From NCBI GenBank assembly GCA_030673845.1, contig JAUTCQ010000006.1, positions 62,001 through 126,000 of the forward strand: 64,000 nt of DNA. Reading direction: 5' to 3'. The position numbers were made by a program, and so were the translations under genes. Positions within the stretch are counted from its first letter, which is position 1. Every line of letters begins with the position of its first letter. The notes under the pieces were generated by a model. It made no database searches, was not told the origin of the DNA, and was given only the letters and a program-made list of their open reading frames with translations. This document shows, piece by piece, positions 8,358-16,521 of the stretch. The DNA is from Verrucomicrobiota bacterium JB022 (GTDB lineage: Bacteria; Verrucomicrobiota; Verrucomicrobiia; Opitutales; Oceanipulchritudinaceae).

Positions 8358-9707
8358 TCACTCCACCGGCAGCTTTTCGCGCTTGGCCGGGTTGGTCTCC
8401 TTCAAATGGCGGACGAGGACGCGGCTGCGGCGGTTGGCATCGGCCGTGCGGGTTTGCAGGCTGGAGGGGATTTCGGTCGGCTCCGTTTCGGCAAAGCCGA
8501 GGATCTTGGTGAAGTAGGCCGAGGTCTGGGTGCTGAGGGCGTAGACGCGCTCCAGCCCGGTCTTTCTGGCCTCTTCGATCGCGTATTCGACCATGGCGCG
8601 GCCAATGTGGCGGCCCTGGTAGATGGGGTGCACGAAGACGCTGGCGATCTCGGCGCTCTTGCCGTCTTCGAGCGGGCTGAGGCGGCAGCAACCGATGATG
8701 CTGTCGTCGATCTCGTAGACGCGGTAGTCGTCGATATGGTCTTCCAGCTCTTCGCGGGTGCGCAGCCGCAGGCTCTCTTCGCGCACGCCGATGAGGGTGA
8801 GGCGGTGGATCGAGTCGACATCGCCACTGCGGGCACGGCGGATCTGCGCGTAGGGGTTGGCGTGGATCATCGAACCGATGCCGACCTTCGAGAATATTTC
8901 GGTCAACAGGCCGTCGGGGATGCGGGCGTCGATGAGGTGGGCGCGCGGGGTGCCGGCCTCGATCGTCTTGACCGCGTGCAGCGCCTTGCTGCGGACGGGT
9001 TCGTCGATGGCCTCGGGTTCGCGGTCGAGCAGCTCGCGCACTTCCTGCACGGAGACGTTGAGCTGGAATTCGCCCCGCACACTGAGGCCGGGGTAGAGGG
9101 TGAGGAAGATGAGCTTGCTCGCCTGCAGCTCCAGTGCGAGGGCGGAGGCGAGGTGGTCGGAATTGAGGCGGTAGGGCCAGCCGTCGCGGTCGAAGGCGAT
9201 GGGGCTGAGCACGGGCACGATGTCGTTGTCGATCATCGTGCGGATCATCTGCTTGTCGATTCGGTCGACCTTGCCCGAGTTGAGCTGGTCGACGCCCTTG
9301 AGCAGGCCCCGCTCGGTCGCGCGCACGGCGTTGGCGTTGGCGCAGCGCAGCCCGTTTTGGGTGAGGCCGCGGACGAGGCGGTGCTCCAGCAGGCCGGCGA
9401 CCTCAATCGCCAGCTCCAGCGTCGCGTCGTCGGTCGGGCCCTCGCCCCGGTAGTCGGTAATGGCGAGGCCGCGCTCTTCGGCTGTCCGGCGCAGCGGTTC
9501 GCCAATCCCGTGGGTGATGACGATGCGGATGCCGAGGTTGTGCATCACCGCGAGCTCCAGCACGAGGTGGTGCAGGTTGTCGTCTTGGATCACCGCGCCG
9601 TCGATGGCGATGATGAAGACGTGCCCCCGCCATTGCGGGACATACTTGAGGATCCCGCGCAAGTCGGCGGGCTGAAGCTCACGGGCGGCCGTGCGGTCCA
9701 TTGGCAT
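8358..9707 (-). CDS. argA: N-acetylglutamate synthase (amino-acid N-acetyltransferase)
   Basis: 449 residues with the two-domain ArgA plan: an N-terminal amino-acid-kinase fold (about 20-280; 'DIVPVLSPIAFDRDGWPYRLNSD' contains the family's 'PYRLNSD' region, and 'RVHLIDARIPDGLLTEIFS' resembles 'HLIDGRIDHALLLELFT') and a C-terminal GNAT domain (about 295-430) with 'VHPIYQGRHIGRAMVE', the acetyl-CoA loop. It catalyses the first step of arginine synthesis, acetyl-CoA plus glutamate to N-acetylglutamate, in the cytoplasm, and is normally inhibited by arginine through the kinase domain. No other arg gene is nearby. Confidence 0.9.
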   Translation of the reverse strand: MPMDRTAARELQPADLRGILKYVPQWRGHVFIIAIDGAVIQDDNLHHLVLELAVMHNLGIRIVITHGIGEPLRRTAEERGLAITDYRGEGPTDDATLELAIEVAGLLEHRLVRGLTQNGLRCANANAVRATERGLLKGVDQLNSGKVDRIDKQMIRTMIDNDIVPVLSPIAFDRDGWPYRLNSDHLASALALELQASKLIFLTLYPGLSVRGEFQLNVSVQEVRELLDREPEAIDEPVRSKALHAVKTIEAGTPRAHLIDARIPDGLLTEIFSKVGIGSMIHANPYAQIRRARSGDVDSIHRLTLIGVREESLRLRTREELEDHIDDYRVYEIDDSIIGCCRLSPLEDGKSAEIASVFVHPIYQGRHIGRAMVEYAIEEARKTGLERVYALSTQTSAYFTKILGFAETEPTEIPSSLQTRTADANRRSRVLVRHLKETNPAKREKLPVE

Positions 9708-9776
9708 AAGGGCCTTCTGTAGGCCAAGCGGCCGGCAAAGGCAAGTGCGGGGACGTTCTGGGCTCCAACGGGCTGC

Positions 9777-10259
9777 CTACGGCAGGGGCGTCGGCGTGTA
9801 GTCCGGCGGAGGGGGCGGCAGCTCGGTGGGGGGCGGGGGTGGCGTAAAGTCGGGCAGGCCGGATTTGGCGGTGGCCACGACGCGGAGGTAGAGCGCCTGG
9901 TTGCCGTTGAGGTTGTAGGGCGACTGCGCCAGATCGGGCAACGTCACGCGCACCAGCCCATCGACTTCCGTGCTGGCGAGGCCCGACAACTCCGTCCAGG
10001 CTCCCGATGGCTCGTGGGTCCAGAAATAGCGGTAGTTGGCGGAGGTGGCCTTCGGGGTGAAGGTGAGGAAGAAGCCGTTGTCGATCACGAGGTTCGACTT
10101 CAGGTAGGAGGTGCCGTCTTGGGGGTTGGTGCCGAGCCAGATTTCCTGGGCATCGGTGTAGCCGTCGCGGTCGGCATCCTGGGCGTGGGCGGCAAGCGGC
10201 AGGCCAGCGCAAAGGGCACCGGCCAACAGCCAAGTCAGTCTGTGGGGTCGATCAATCAT
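9777..10259 (-). CDS. Secreted thrombospondin type-3-repeat protein with Pro-rich tail (paralogue 4 of 4)
   Basis: 160 residues from the start at 10259; upstream in-frame codons lack a signal peptide, so this start is preferred. A signal peptide (to 'AHAQ') is followed at once by 'DADRDGYTDAQEIWLGTNP', a calcium-binding thrombospondin type-3 repeat. A beta-rich domain ends with 'LPDLAQSPYN' and 'QALYLRVVA', then a tail built of prolines. The same terminal module occurs in the three genes upstream. Function unknown; probably exported and Ca2+-binding. Confidence 0.72.
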   Translation of the reverse strand: MIDRPHRLTWLLAGALCAGLPLAAHAQDADRDGYTDAQEIWLGTNPQDGTSYLKSNLVIDNGFFLTFTPKATSANYRYFWTHEPSGAWTELSGLASTEVDGLVRVTLPDLAQSPYNLNGNQALYLRVVATAKSGLPDFTPPPPPTELPPPPPDYTPTPLP

Positions 10260-10323
10260 GGTGAGAGAAAGGCAGCAGTAAGGACTTCCGCCACCCACGG
10301 CAAGGCGTAAGACACAGGCGCTC

Positions 10324-10773
10324 TCAGCGCGGAGGCGGTGTGTAGTCTGGCGGCGTATCCAGGGGCGGAGGCTCCGTGGTCGGAGGAGGCGGGGGCACAT
10401 AAGTGGGGGGTGGCGGCAGTGGTGGCGCCGTGCCCACGGTTACTTCGACACGGAAGAACAACGCTTGCGTATTGGCATTGTAGGGCGCTTGCGTCAGGTC
10501 GGGCAGGACAAACCAACGATAGTCGCCATTCGGATGACCCGTGGTGTAGCCAGATTCGAAATACATCAGCGGGACCCATTCGCCGGCTACCGGATCAGTC
10601 GTCCAGTAGGGCACATAACTCGTCGTGCTGGGCCAGTCCGTCCAGTATCGGAGCTGGAGGTCGCCATTGGCATAGACCAGAGACGCATCGAGTGAGGGTA
10701 GCGGATCATCGGCGCAGACAGGTGCCGTCAGGCCGATCAGGCTGAGCGCAACAAGAGGTAAGGCAGGCTTCAT
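10324..10773 (-). CDS. Secreted small protein with Pro-rich tail (paralogue 3 of 4)
   Basis: 149 residues: a signal peptide ending near 'APVCA', a beta-rich domain with many Trp and Tyr, the module 'LPDLTQAPYN' / 'QALFFRVEV', and a final 40 residues that are mostly proline with Tyr and Thr. Unlike its neighbours it lacks the thrombospondin type-3 repeat. Its start codon overlaps the stop of the preceding gene (ATGA), so the two are translationally coupled. Nothing catalytic is visible. Confidence 0.68.
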   Translation of the reverse strand: MKPALPLVALSLIGLTAPVCADDPLPSLDASLVYANGDLQLRYWTDWPSTTSYVPYWTTDPVAGEWVPLMYFESGYTTGHPNGDYRWFVLPDLTQAPYNANTQALFFRVEVTVGTAPPLPPPPTYVPPPPPTTEPPPLDTPPDYTPPPR

Positions 10774-11336
10774 GGGAGAGGATTTTCGGGGGGTGTCATG
10801 GATGGAGGTGGTGTCGTCGGGCCGCTCTCCGGCGGATCAGGCGGCAGAAAATAAGGAGCGCTGGGCTCCAGAGCGATGGAGATGGCAAAGTAGACCGGTC
10901 GATCCCAATCGATCGCAGTCCATTCATCATTCAGGTCTGCTCCTTTGCGAGGGTGGACCGGGTCTGTCCAAGGCTGCGTCGACAGGTAGATATAATGCCA
11001 GCTGACGAAGTCGTAGGTGTAGTAGCAGTGGTATCTTGCGCCTGCGGTGTAAGGCTCCGGGAAGATGTAGATGGATTCGTCGTGCCACTCTAGCGAGGCC
11101 TTGATGTAGATGACACCGTCGGTTGGATCGAGGCCATAGCGGGCCTCCTGCCGGTCTGACGTCCCATCCTTATCGAAGTCGCCAATGCCGTTGGTCGAGG
11201 TCAGATCTCCAAAATAGCGGATCTCCCATTCGTCCAGCAGGCCGTCGTCGTCGGCGTCGTAGAGGCGCGGGATTTGATCCCACCCGACCGCGAGGTGGGC
11301 GCAGGAAAATAGAAGCGTAAATGCAGCAGCGCGCAT
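10770..11336 (-). CDS. Secreted thrombospondin type-3-repeat protein with Pro-rich tail (paralogue 2 of 4)
   Basis: 188 residues from 11336, where a convincing signal peptide begins; a reading from 11417 would bury it. Two calcium-binding repeats follow ('YDADDDGLLDEWEIRYFGDL' and 'DFDKDGTSDRQEARYGLDP'), then a beta-rich domain containing 'VYFAISIALE' and a Pro/Ser/Thr tail. The repeat layout matches the C-terminal part of the long RCC1-type protein upstream, suggesting one arose from the other by duplication and domain loss. Role unknown. Confidence 0.7.
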   Translation of the reverse strand: MRAAAFTLLFSCAHLAVGWDQIPRLYDADDDGLLDEWEIRYFGDLTSTNGIGDFDKDGTSDRQEARYGLDPTDGVIYIKASLEWHDESIYIFPEPYTAGARYHCYYTYDFVSWHYIYLSTQPWTDPVHPRKGADLNDEWTAIDWDRPVYFAISIALEPSAPYFLPPDPPESGPTTPPPSMTPPENPLP

Positions 11337-11418
11337 CGTTATGATCGAGGTAATGAACCGTGTAACATAACCGCAAGCAAGATGGTGGATATGCCTGGAA
11401 TAGATACCTTTAAACACA

Positions 11419-13266
11419 TCATTCCACTAAGGGGATGGCGCTGCTCCGTTGCTTTACCGCGATGCGGAAGTAGACGGGTTGGGCCTCCGCATAGAAGGGT
11501 GCCTGGCGGATATCCGGGAGGCTGATCAGGCGCGAGCCGGGTTGGTAGAATGTACTCCAGTCGTAATCCCAGGTGGTGCCTGTCACGGGTTGCCAAGGCC
11601 CGGTATCAAGGTCGTGCGTCCACTCGACCGTGTAGGTGCTGAAGCGGGTGTCCACGTAGCTTGGCTCCAGACACCAGCCGGTGGGGTCGCCACCGGGGAA
11701 GCTGTAGGAAAATCCCGCCCAGTTCTGGAACGCAGGAAAGCACCCCGCTTGAACGCGGAAGTTCTCTTCCGCATTCACGGGAGAGCGACGAAACAGAAAT
11801 TCCTGAGCGTCGCTTTGGCCATCGCCATCGTAATCGCTCGTGGCATCGGCGGTGGTGAGGTTGCCGAACAGGCGCATCTCCCAATGGTCGGGCAGGCCGT
11901 CGGCATCGCTGTCACCATCGCCCCGCGTGATGAAGAAGCTGCGAAAGCTGTTGGTGTAGACGCTCAGCACATCCTCGGCGACCTTCTGCGGCACTTGCAC
12001 ACGAGGGGAATACTGCGGCTCTGGATCTGAGGGGACTCCAAGCTGGCCGTAGTCGTTCTGGCCGAAGGCCCACAGGCTGTCGTCGGTCTTGATAAAGAAG
12101 CCGTGGCGGTTTTCGCTGGCGACGACTTCCCGGACGTCTTCGGCCAGGACAAACGGGACCGGAACTGGATTGCCGGCGGGGGTTTCGAAAGTAATGTCTG
12201 CCCAACGATCCCCACATTCCCACAGGCGTCCGTTGGCGGTGAGGAAAAGGCTGAAGCGCGAGCCGGCGGAGATCTTCACCACATCGGTTTGCAGCAGGAT
12301 GGGCGATGAAGCGTCCACCAGAGTGCCGTCACCCAGCTGCCCGCTCGAGTTGCTGCCCATGCCCCAGAGCGTCCCGTCGCTTTTGAGGAAAAGCGTATGC
12401 TGATCGCCTACGGCAACCGAGACGACTCCACTTTCGATTTCGGTCCAGTCCGCCCGACTTTCCAAATCTCCGGTGCCGAGCTGGCCGGTTGAGTTGTAGC
12501 CCCGCATCCAAAGGGTGTGGCTGGTATCGATCCGGGCAGAATGACGAAAAGGTCGGTAGACGACAGTATCACTTGGGAGGTCCGAGAGCTCGCCATTTTG
12601 TGATGATGGAGTATATAGGTTGCCGTCTTCCTTGCGATAGATCGAATCTGCCAGCAGGTATTCCACTTCCGTATCGGCAAATCGAGCGTCCCAGCGTTGT
12701 TGTAGCCAGAGCGCACCATCTTGGCGGAGGAAGAGCGTTTCGCCGCTCGCTGAAATGTCAGTAACTCCGGTGGAATGGTAGGTAGGAATATGGCCAGCCA
12801 TATCGCCGGTAGCGCCCTCGTTGTAGTCGATGTCGCCCATTTGCCAGACGGTGCCGGCTGGGCGAGGGGAGACGTTGGCCGTCGCGGCAGCACTATCGAC
12901 GTGGCCTTCGCCATTTGAGATCCGCACCCAGTAGGTGGTGGTGGCCGTGAGGGGGAGCGTGACCAGCAGGGGGCCGGTGGCACCGGGCACCGGAGCCGTC
13001 GTGTCGCCTGTGTTCCCGGTGTACCATTGGTAAGCGAGATCGGCACCGGAGGCTTCGACCTGGAAGAACGTCGCCTCGCGGGTGGCGAGCGAAACGGAGG
13101 CCGGTTCGGTCGTGATGCTGGGCGCGGCGGCCCAGATCGTGGAGGCGAGGGTGATGGCAAGGGCCGCAAAGAGAGCAGCAGTGGGCGCAGGATTCACTCG
13201 AAGACGTTGGGTGCGGGGCAACGGCAAAGCAAGTCTCGTGTGAACGGTTAACCTCAAGCGAATCAT
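11419..13266 (-). CDS. Secreted Ig-like / RCC1-repeat / thrombospondin-3 protein (paralogue 1 of 4)
   Basis: 615 residues. An N-terminal hydrophobic segment near residues 30-47 is the export signal. An Ig-like domain follows (about 50-130; 'YQWYTGNTGDTTAPVPGAT' with 'YWVRISNGEG'), then RCC1-like blades (about 140-450) with repeated 'G.NS.GQLG.G' motifs such as 'MGSNSSGQLGDGTL' and 'FGQNDYGQLGVPSD'. A type-3 repeat pair ('GDGDSDADGLPDHWEMRLFG', 'DYDGDGQSDAQEFLF') comes next, then the terminal module 'LPDIRQAPFY' / 'QPVYFRIAV'. No Pro-rich tail. It begins a four-gene same-strand block. Probably an adhesion or surface protein. Confidence 0.78.
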   Translation of the reverse strand: MIRLRLTVHTRLALPLPRTQRLRVNPAPTAALFAALAITLASTIWAAAPSITTEPASVSLATREATFFQVEASGADLAYQWYTGNTGDTTAPVPGATGPLLVTLPLTATTTYWVRISNGEGHVDSAAATANVSPRPAGTVWQMGDIDYNEGATGDMAGHIPTYHSTGVTDISASGETLFLRQDGALWLQQRWDARFADTEVEYLLADSIYRKEDGNLYTPSSQNGELSDLPSDTVVYRPFRHSARIDTSHTLWMRGYNSTGQLGTGDLESRADWTEIESGVVSVAVGDQHTLFLKSDGTLWGMGSNSSGQLGDGTLVDASSPILLQTDVVKISAGSRFSLFLTANGRLWECGDRWADITFETPAGNPVPVPFVLAEDVREVVASENRHGFFIKTDDSLWAFGQNDYGQLGVPSDPEPQYSPRVQVPQKVAEDVLSVYTNSFRSFFITRGDGDSDADGLPDHWEMRLFGNLTTADATSDYDGDGQSDAQEFLFRRSPVNAEENFRVQAGCFPAFQNWAGFSYSFPGGDPTGWCLEPSYVDTRFSTYTVEWTHDLDTGPWQPVTGTTWDYDWSTFYQPGSRLISLPDIRQAPFYAEAQPVYFRIAVKQRSSAIPLVE

Positions 13267-13337
13267 TTTTCAGCTTTTCCCACGTCCGTTTTCATTTCTG
13301 CATTGCCAACGGTAAGGGTGCCGATTGCCTAAGGTGC

Positions 13338-13940
13338 ATGCGCTGGTTGTCGTGGGGTTACTGCTTCAGGTTGGTGGCGGGGCTGTTGCTCGGCTGCCCG
13401 CTGGCAGAAGCCGCTGCGGTGCCGCTGGTCGAGCGGGTGGAGTTTGCCGAGCGCGCGCCCGAGCGCCAACGGGCGGAGTGGATCGAGGTGTGCGTGCACC
13501 TGCAGGCGCGGCGCGTGTCGGGCGAGGGCGAAGTGGCGCCTTGGCGGGTACGCTTTTCCGGCCTTTGGGCGGCGCAGCGGGGCGAGGCGAAGCAGTGGGC
13601 TGCCGTGCAGGAGACGACGTTTGCGCCTCCGTCGGTCGAGACCCGCCTCGCGGTGAGCTTTTTCGTGCCGCCCGGAGTAGTCGAGATGTGGCAAATGGAG
13701 GCCGAGCCGACGGCGTGGCGTGTGCAGGTGTGGACGGGTGATCAGGAGATCGCCGTCGCTCCGACCATGTATGCGACGGCCTTGAGAGACCGGGAGGCGG
13801 CGCAGGCGTTTTTGCTCCGCGTGGCGGATGCGCGGGTGCAGGAGAGCCGTTGGCTGCTGCCGGCGCGGGCGACTCCGTTTTACCAGCCCGAGGACCTGCG
13901 TTGGCCGCTGTGGCCCGCGTTTCTGGAGGTGGGGCGATGA
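13338..13940 (+). CDS. Exported protein of unknown function, first gene of the secretin cluster
   Basis: 200 residues with a signal peptide (positive start, hydrophobic core, cut near 'LAEAA'). The rest is a beta-rich domain with several Trp residues and no family motif that I know. The stop codon overlaps the start of the next gene (ATGA), so it belongs to the five-gene operon ending in the secretin. A periplasmic accessory role in pilus or secretion assembly is inferred from position only. Confidence 0.65.
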   Translation: MRWLSWGYCFRLVAGLLLGCPLAEAAAVPLVERVEFAERAPERQRAEWIEVCVHLQARRVSGEGEVAPWRVRFSGLWAAQRGEAKQWAAVQETTFAPPSVETRLAVSFFVPPGVVEMWQMEAEPTAWRVQVWTGDQEIAVAPTMYATALRDREAAQAFLLRVADARVQESRWLLPARATPFYQPEDLRWPLWPAFLEVGR

Positions 13941-15151
13941 AGCCGCGCGGCCGGTTCGAGCTATGGATCGCGCCCACCCGTGTGCGGCTGCAAGGGACGG
14001 GCGTGCGCCAAGAGGTTGCGGTCGCGCCGGGTGCGGATGCGCAGGCGGTGGCGCTCGAACTGGCGCGCGAACACTGTGCCCCCGGCAGCGAATTGAAGAT
14101 CTTTTCCGCCGCGCTGTCGCTTTTCGTCACCCGTTGGGAGTCGATGGTCTGGCCTCCCGTGCGTCCACCCGCCGAGGTGCTGCCGCTGGAGCCCAGGCAG
14201 CTCCATTGGGTGCGTCAAGGGCCGTGGCTGCTCGTGGTGCGGAAAGAGGCGCTGGCGGCGTGGCTGGCGGAGTTTGCCCGGGCGCACCTGTGGGTGACGA
14301 AGCTCGTGCCGCTGATGGCTTCTCACTTGCCGGACGATTCGCCCGCCCGCGAAGTGCGCCTGATCGACGACCAGAAGCTGGGCTGGGCGGCGCTGCTCGT
14401 CGTGTACGAGACCTTTGTGCGCGTGGAGCCCTTGGCCTCGAACCCGGAGACGTGGCCCGAAGCCATTGCTTCCGCCCGCACCGAGCTGAACCGCGAGGAG
14501 CCCGAGAGCGTGCCGGTCTATGCCTGGCAAAACGGCGAGCGCCGGGTGCCGCCGGTGGAGGGGCTGAAGGGCTTGGGCGAGCCCTCGAAGCTCTCAATGC
14601 GTTTCGACCTGCGCGATCCACAGAGCCGGAATGTCGCCGACGCTGCCCTTTGGTGTGGACCTTTTCGTGCGGCGGCCGCGGCGCTGACGTTGCTGGTCGC
14701 GTTTCAAGCCTACCGCTGGCAGGAGCTGCGTGAAGAGGCCGCACAACTGGAGGCCGAGCAGGTGGCGCTTGAGGCGCGTCTGGCCGAGTTGAAGGGGGAC
14801 CGCTTTATGCGGATAGACCTGCCTTGGGCAGAGGCGACCGGGCAAACGTTGGCACCAGCCCGCAGGGAGGAAGAGCGCTTGCAACGGATGCTGGAGGTCC
14901 TGAACGAGGTTGCACAGCCCATTCCAAACCTGCACTTTACGGCTTGGCGCCTGGAGGGCGATACCGTGACCCTGTCGGGCCTGATCTGGAGCTTTAATGA
15001 AGCGGAAGCGGATCGCGATCCGGAGGTGCCGGCCAACTTTCAGGTGCTACTGGATCGGTTGGATGATCGGCTGGGGGTCGAGATCATACAAGTGGAGCCT
15101 CAGGAGCCGGGACGGTTGGCGTTCACATTCAGACTTGGGGAGCTGCCATGA
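13937..15151 (+). CDS. PilM/PilN- or GspL-like inner-membrane assembly protein
   Basis: 404 residues in three parts: a cytoplasmic domain of about 240 residues that could be a degenerate actin-like fold as in PilM or GspL, one TM helix at 244-258, and a periplasmic coiled coil ('EEAAQLEAEQVALEARLAEL') followed by a small alpha/beta domain ('LHFTAWRLEGDTVTLSGLI'), which is the PilN plan. Start at 13937 is set by the ATGA overlap. In Akkermansia the corresponding cluster has separate genes, so this may be a PilM-PilN fusion. The homology is by architecture; no motif proves it. Confidence 0.6.
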   Translation: MKPRGRFELWIAPTRVRLQGTGVRQEVAVAPGADAQAVALELAREHCAPGSELKIFSAALSLFVTRWESMVWPPVRPPAEVLPLEPRQLHWVRQGPWLLVVRKEALAAWLAEFARAHLWVTKLVPLMASHLPDDSPAREVRLIDDQKLGWAALLVVYETFVRVEPLASNPETWPEAIASARTELNREEPESVPVYAWQNGERRVPPVEGLKGLGEPSKLSMRFDLRDPQSRNVADAALWCGPFRAAAAALTLLVAFQAYRWQELREEAAQLEAEQVALEARLAELKGDRFMRIDLPWAEATGQTLAPARREEERLQRMLEVLNEVAQPIPNLHFTAWRLEGDTVTLSGLIWSFNEAEADRDPEVPANFQVLLDRLDDRLGVEIIQVEPQEPGRLAFTFRLGELP

Positions 15152-15822
15152 GGTTCCTGCCGGGCATACCAGTCACCTTGCTTTGCTTCATCTGCCTCCT
15201 CTTGTGCAATGAAGTCCTGCGGGTGGTTATTCGATCGCGGGAAGATTCCCAGCGGGTAAGCGAATATGAAATGCACCGCTTAAGAGGCGAGGTGGCGCGT
15301 CTGGAATCCCTGAAGGCCTCGGAGAAATTGACTGCTTACGTGGCGGAGGCCGAGACTTGGAGGCCAGAGGCTTCGCGGCTGGAGGGAGGTTGGGACGTCC
15401 GTTGGCTGCGGCAGCAACAGGAGTGGCGGGCGCAGCTTGCCGATCGTTACGCGGTGGATCCAGAGGACTACGATTGGGGTATGCCTTCGAATCGGGACCG
15501 CTCGGTGCGGGAGGTCTGGCTGGCGCAGGCGGGCGTGCTGTATCCCCGGATTTGGGAGGCGCTTCCTCAGTTACCGCAGGTTCGCTGCTCGGTGGAGATG
15601 GCTGGACCGACGAATTTACGGCTGATCACCTGGGAAGTTCACTTTAGGGGAGAGACTCCTGATTTGGCACGGTTGGAATCAGCGCTCCGAGCGTCGCCGC
15701 TCAAGGTGGTCGTTACCGCTTTGGAAGTGGCTTCCGTTGCGCCCGAGAAAGGCCTGCTTCAGTCCGATGAAAGCCAATTTGTAGTGCGCTTCGTAACCCT
15801 ACCGCCGGAGGCCTACTGGTGA
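15148..15822 (+). CDS. PilO-like periplasmic protein with N-terminal anchor
   Basis: 224 residues: one TM helix at about 7-24, a coiled-coil stretch ('YEMHRLRGEVARLESLK'), and a C-terminal alpha/beta domain. This is the arrangement of PilO/GspM and also of Akkermansia Amuc_1100. It overlaps the gene before and the gene after by 4 bp each. It should pair with the preceding PilN-like protein in the inner-membrane alignment complex. Sequence identity to PilO is not visible by eye, so confidence rests on layout and operon. Confidence 0.55.
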   Translation: MRFLPGIPVTLLCFICLLLCNEVLRVVIRSREDSQRVSEYEMHRLRGEVARLESLKASEKLTAYVAEAETWRPEASRLEGGWDVRWLRQQQEWRAQLADRYAVDPEDYDWGMPSNRDRSVREVWLAQAGVLYPRIWEALPQLPQVRCSVEMAGPTNLRLITWEVHFRGETPDLARLESALRASPLKVVVTALEVASVAPEKGLLQSDESQFVVRFVTLPPEAYW

Positions 15823-16511
15823 ACTTACGCTATTGGATCGTCGTGTCGCCTTTGGTTTTAGCCTCTCTAGCTTGGTGGGATGCTACTCGCCAAGCTAGAG
15901 ACTTGCCTGTGTTTGTGCCTGCCGCTGGGGATACGTTGCCTGCGTTGCCCGCAAACATGCCCATTTTCCCTTCCAGCACCGACGGCGACTTCCGTCTCTT
16001 CGACGGGCCGGCGTTGCGGTGGGGGGAGGACGGGCTGGAGATCGTGCGGCCGGTGGGGGAGGGCACGGTCTTGCCGCGGCTGGAGGTGGTGGCGGTGGAA
16101 GAGCTGGATTACCGGCTGCGGCTGGAGGCGGCTTACGTGAAGCCCGATGGCGCGGAGGCGGTGCTGCTTTTCAATCGGGAGACGCAGCGCAACCTGTCGT
16201 TGTCGCCGGTGGGCGCGGTCGACGAGTGGCAGGTGGAGCTGCGTGGGCAGACGCCGGACGGGTTGCGCGTGCACGACCGGGCGCTGCAACGCGACTTGAT
16301 CCTGCCGCCGGGCCGGGATGTGCCGTTGGGCGAGCGCCAGATCACCTTCCGCACGGCTGCGGGGCAGGTGGTGACGTTGCAACCGGGCCTGTCCGTCAAC
16401 CTCGAAGACTGGCGGGTGGAGCTGACGGCTTCGACTGCCTCCGGCTACACCCTGCGCTGGACCCGCGATGGTCAGAGCCGCCTCGAAACGTATCCGCTTA
16501 CGACTCCGTAA
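15819..16511 (+). CDS. PilP-like pilus-alignment protein (GTG start)
   Basis: 230 residues from a GTG at 15819 that overlaps the previous stop (GTGA). A signal peptide or anchor (about 6-21) is followed by a largely beta protein with repeated short strands separated by Gly and Asp ('TFRTAAGQVVTLQPGLSVNL'). PilP proteins are small periplasmic beta-domains that link PilN/O to the secretin; position directly before the secretin fits. No lipobox. Alternative: a lineage-specific periplasmic partner without PilP ancestry. Confidence 0.52.
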   Translation: MNLRYWIVVSPLVLASLAWWDATRQARDLPVFVPAAGDTLPALPANMPIFPSSTDGDFRLFDGPALRWGEDGLEIVRPVGEGTVLPRLEVVAVEELDYRLRLEAAYVKPDGAEAVLLFNRETQRNLSLSPVGAVDEWQVELRGQTPDGLRVHDRALQRDLILPPGRDVPLGERQITFRTAAGQVVTLQPGLSVNLEDWRVELTASTASGYTLRWTRDGQSRLETYPLTTP

Positions 16512-16521
16512 CCCTTTGTTT

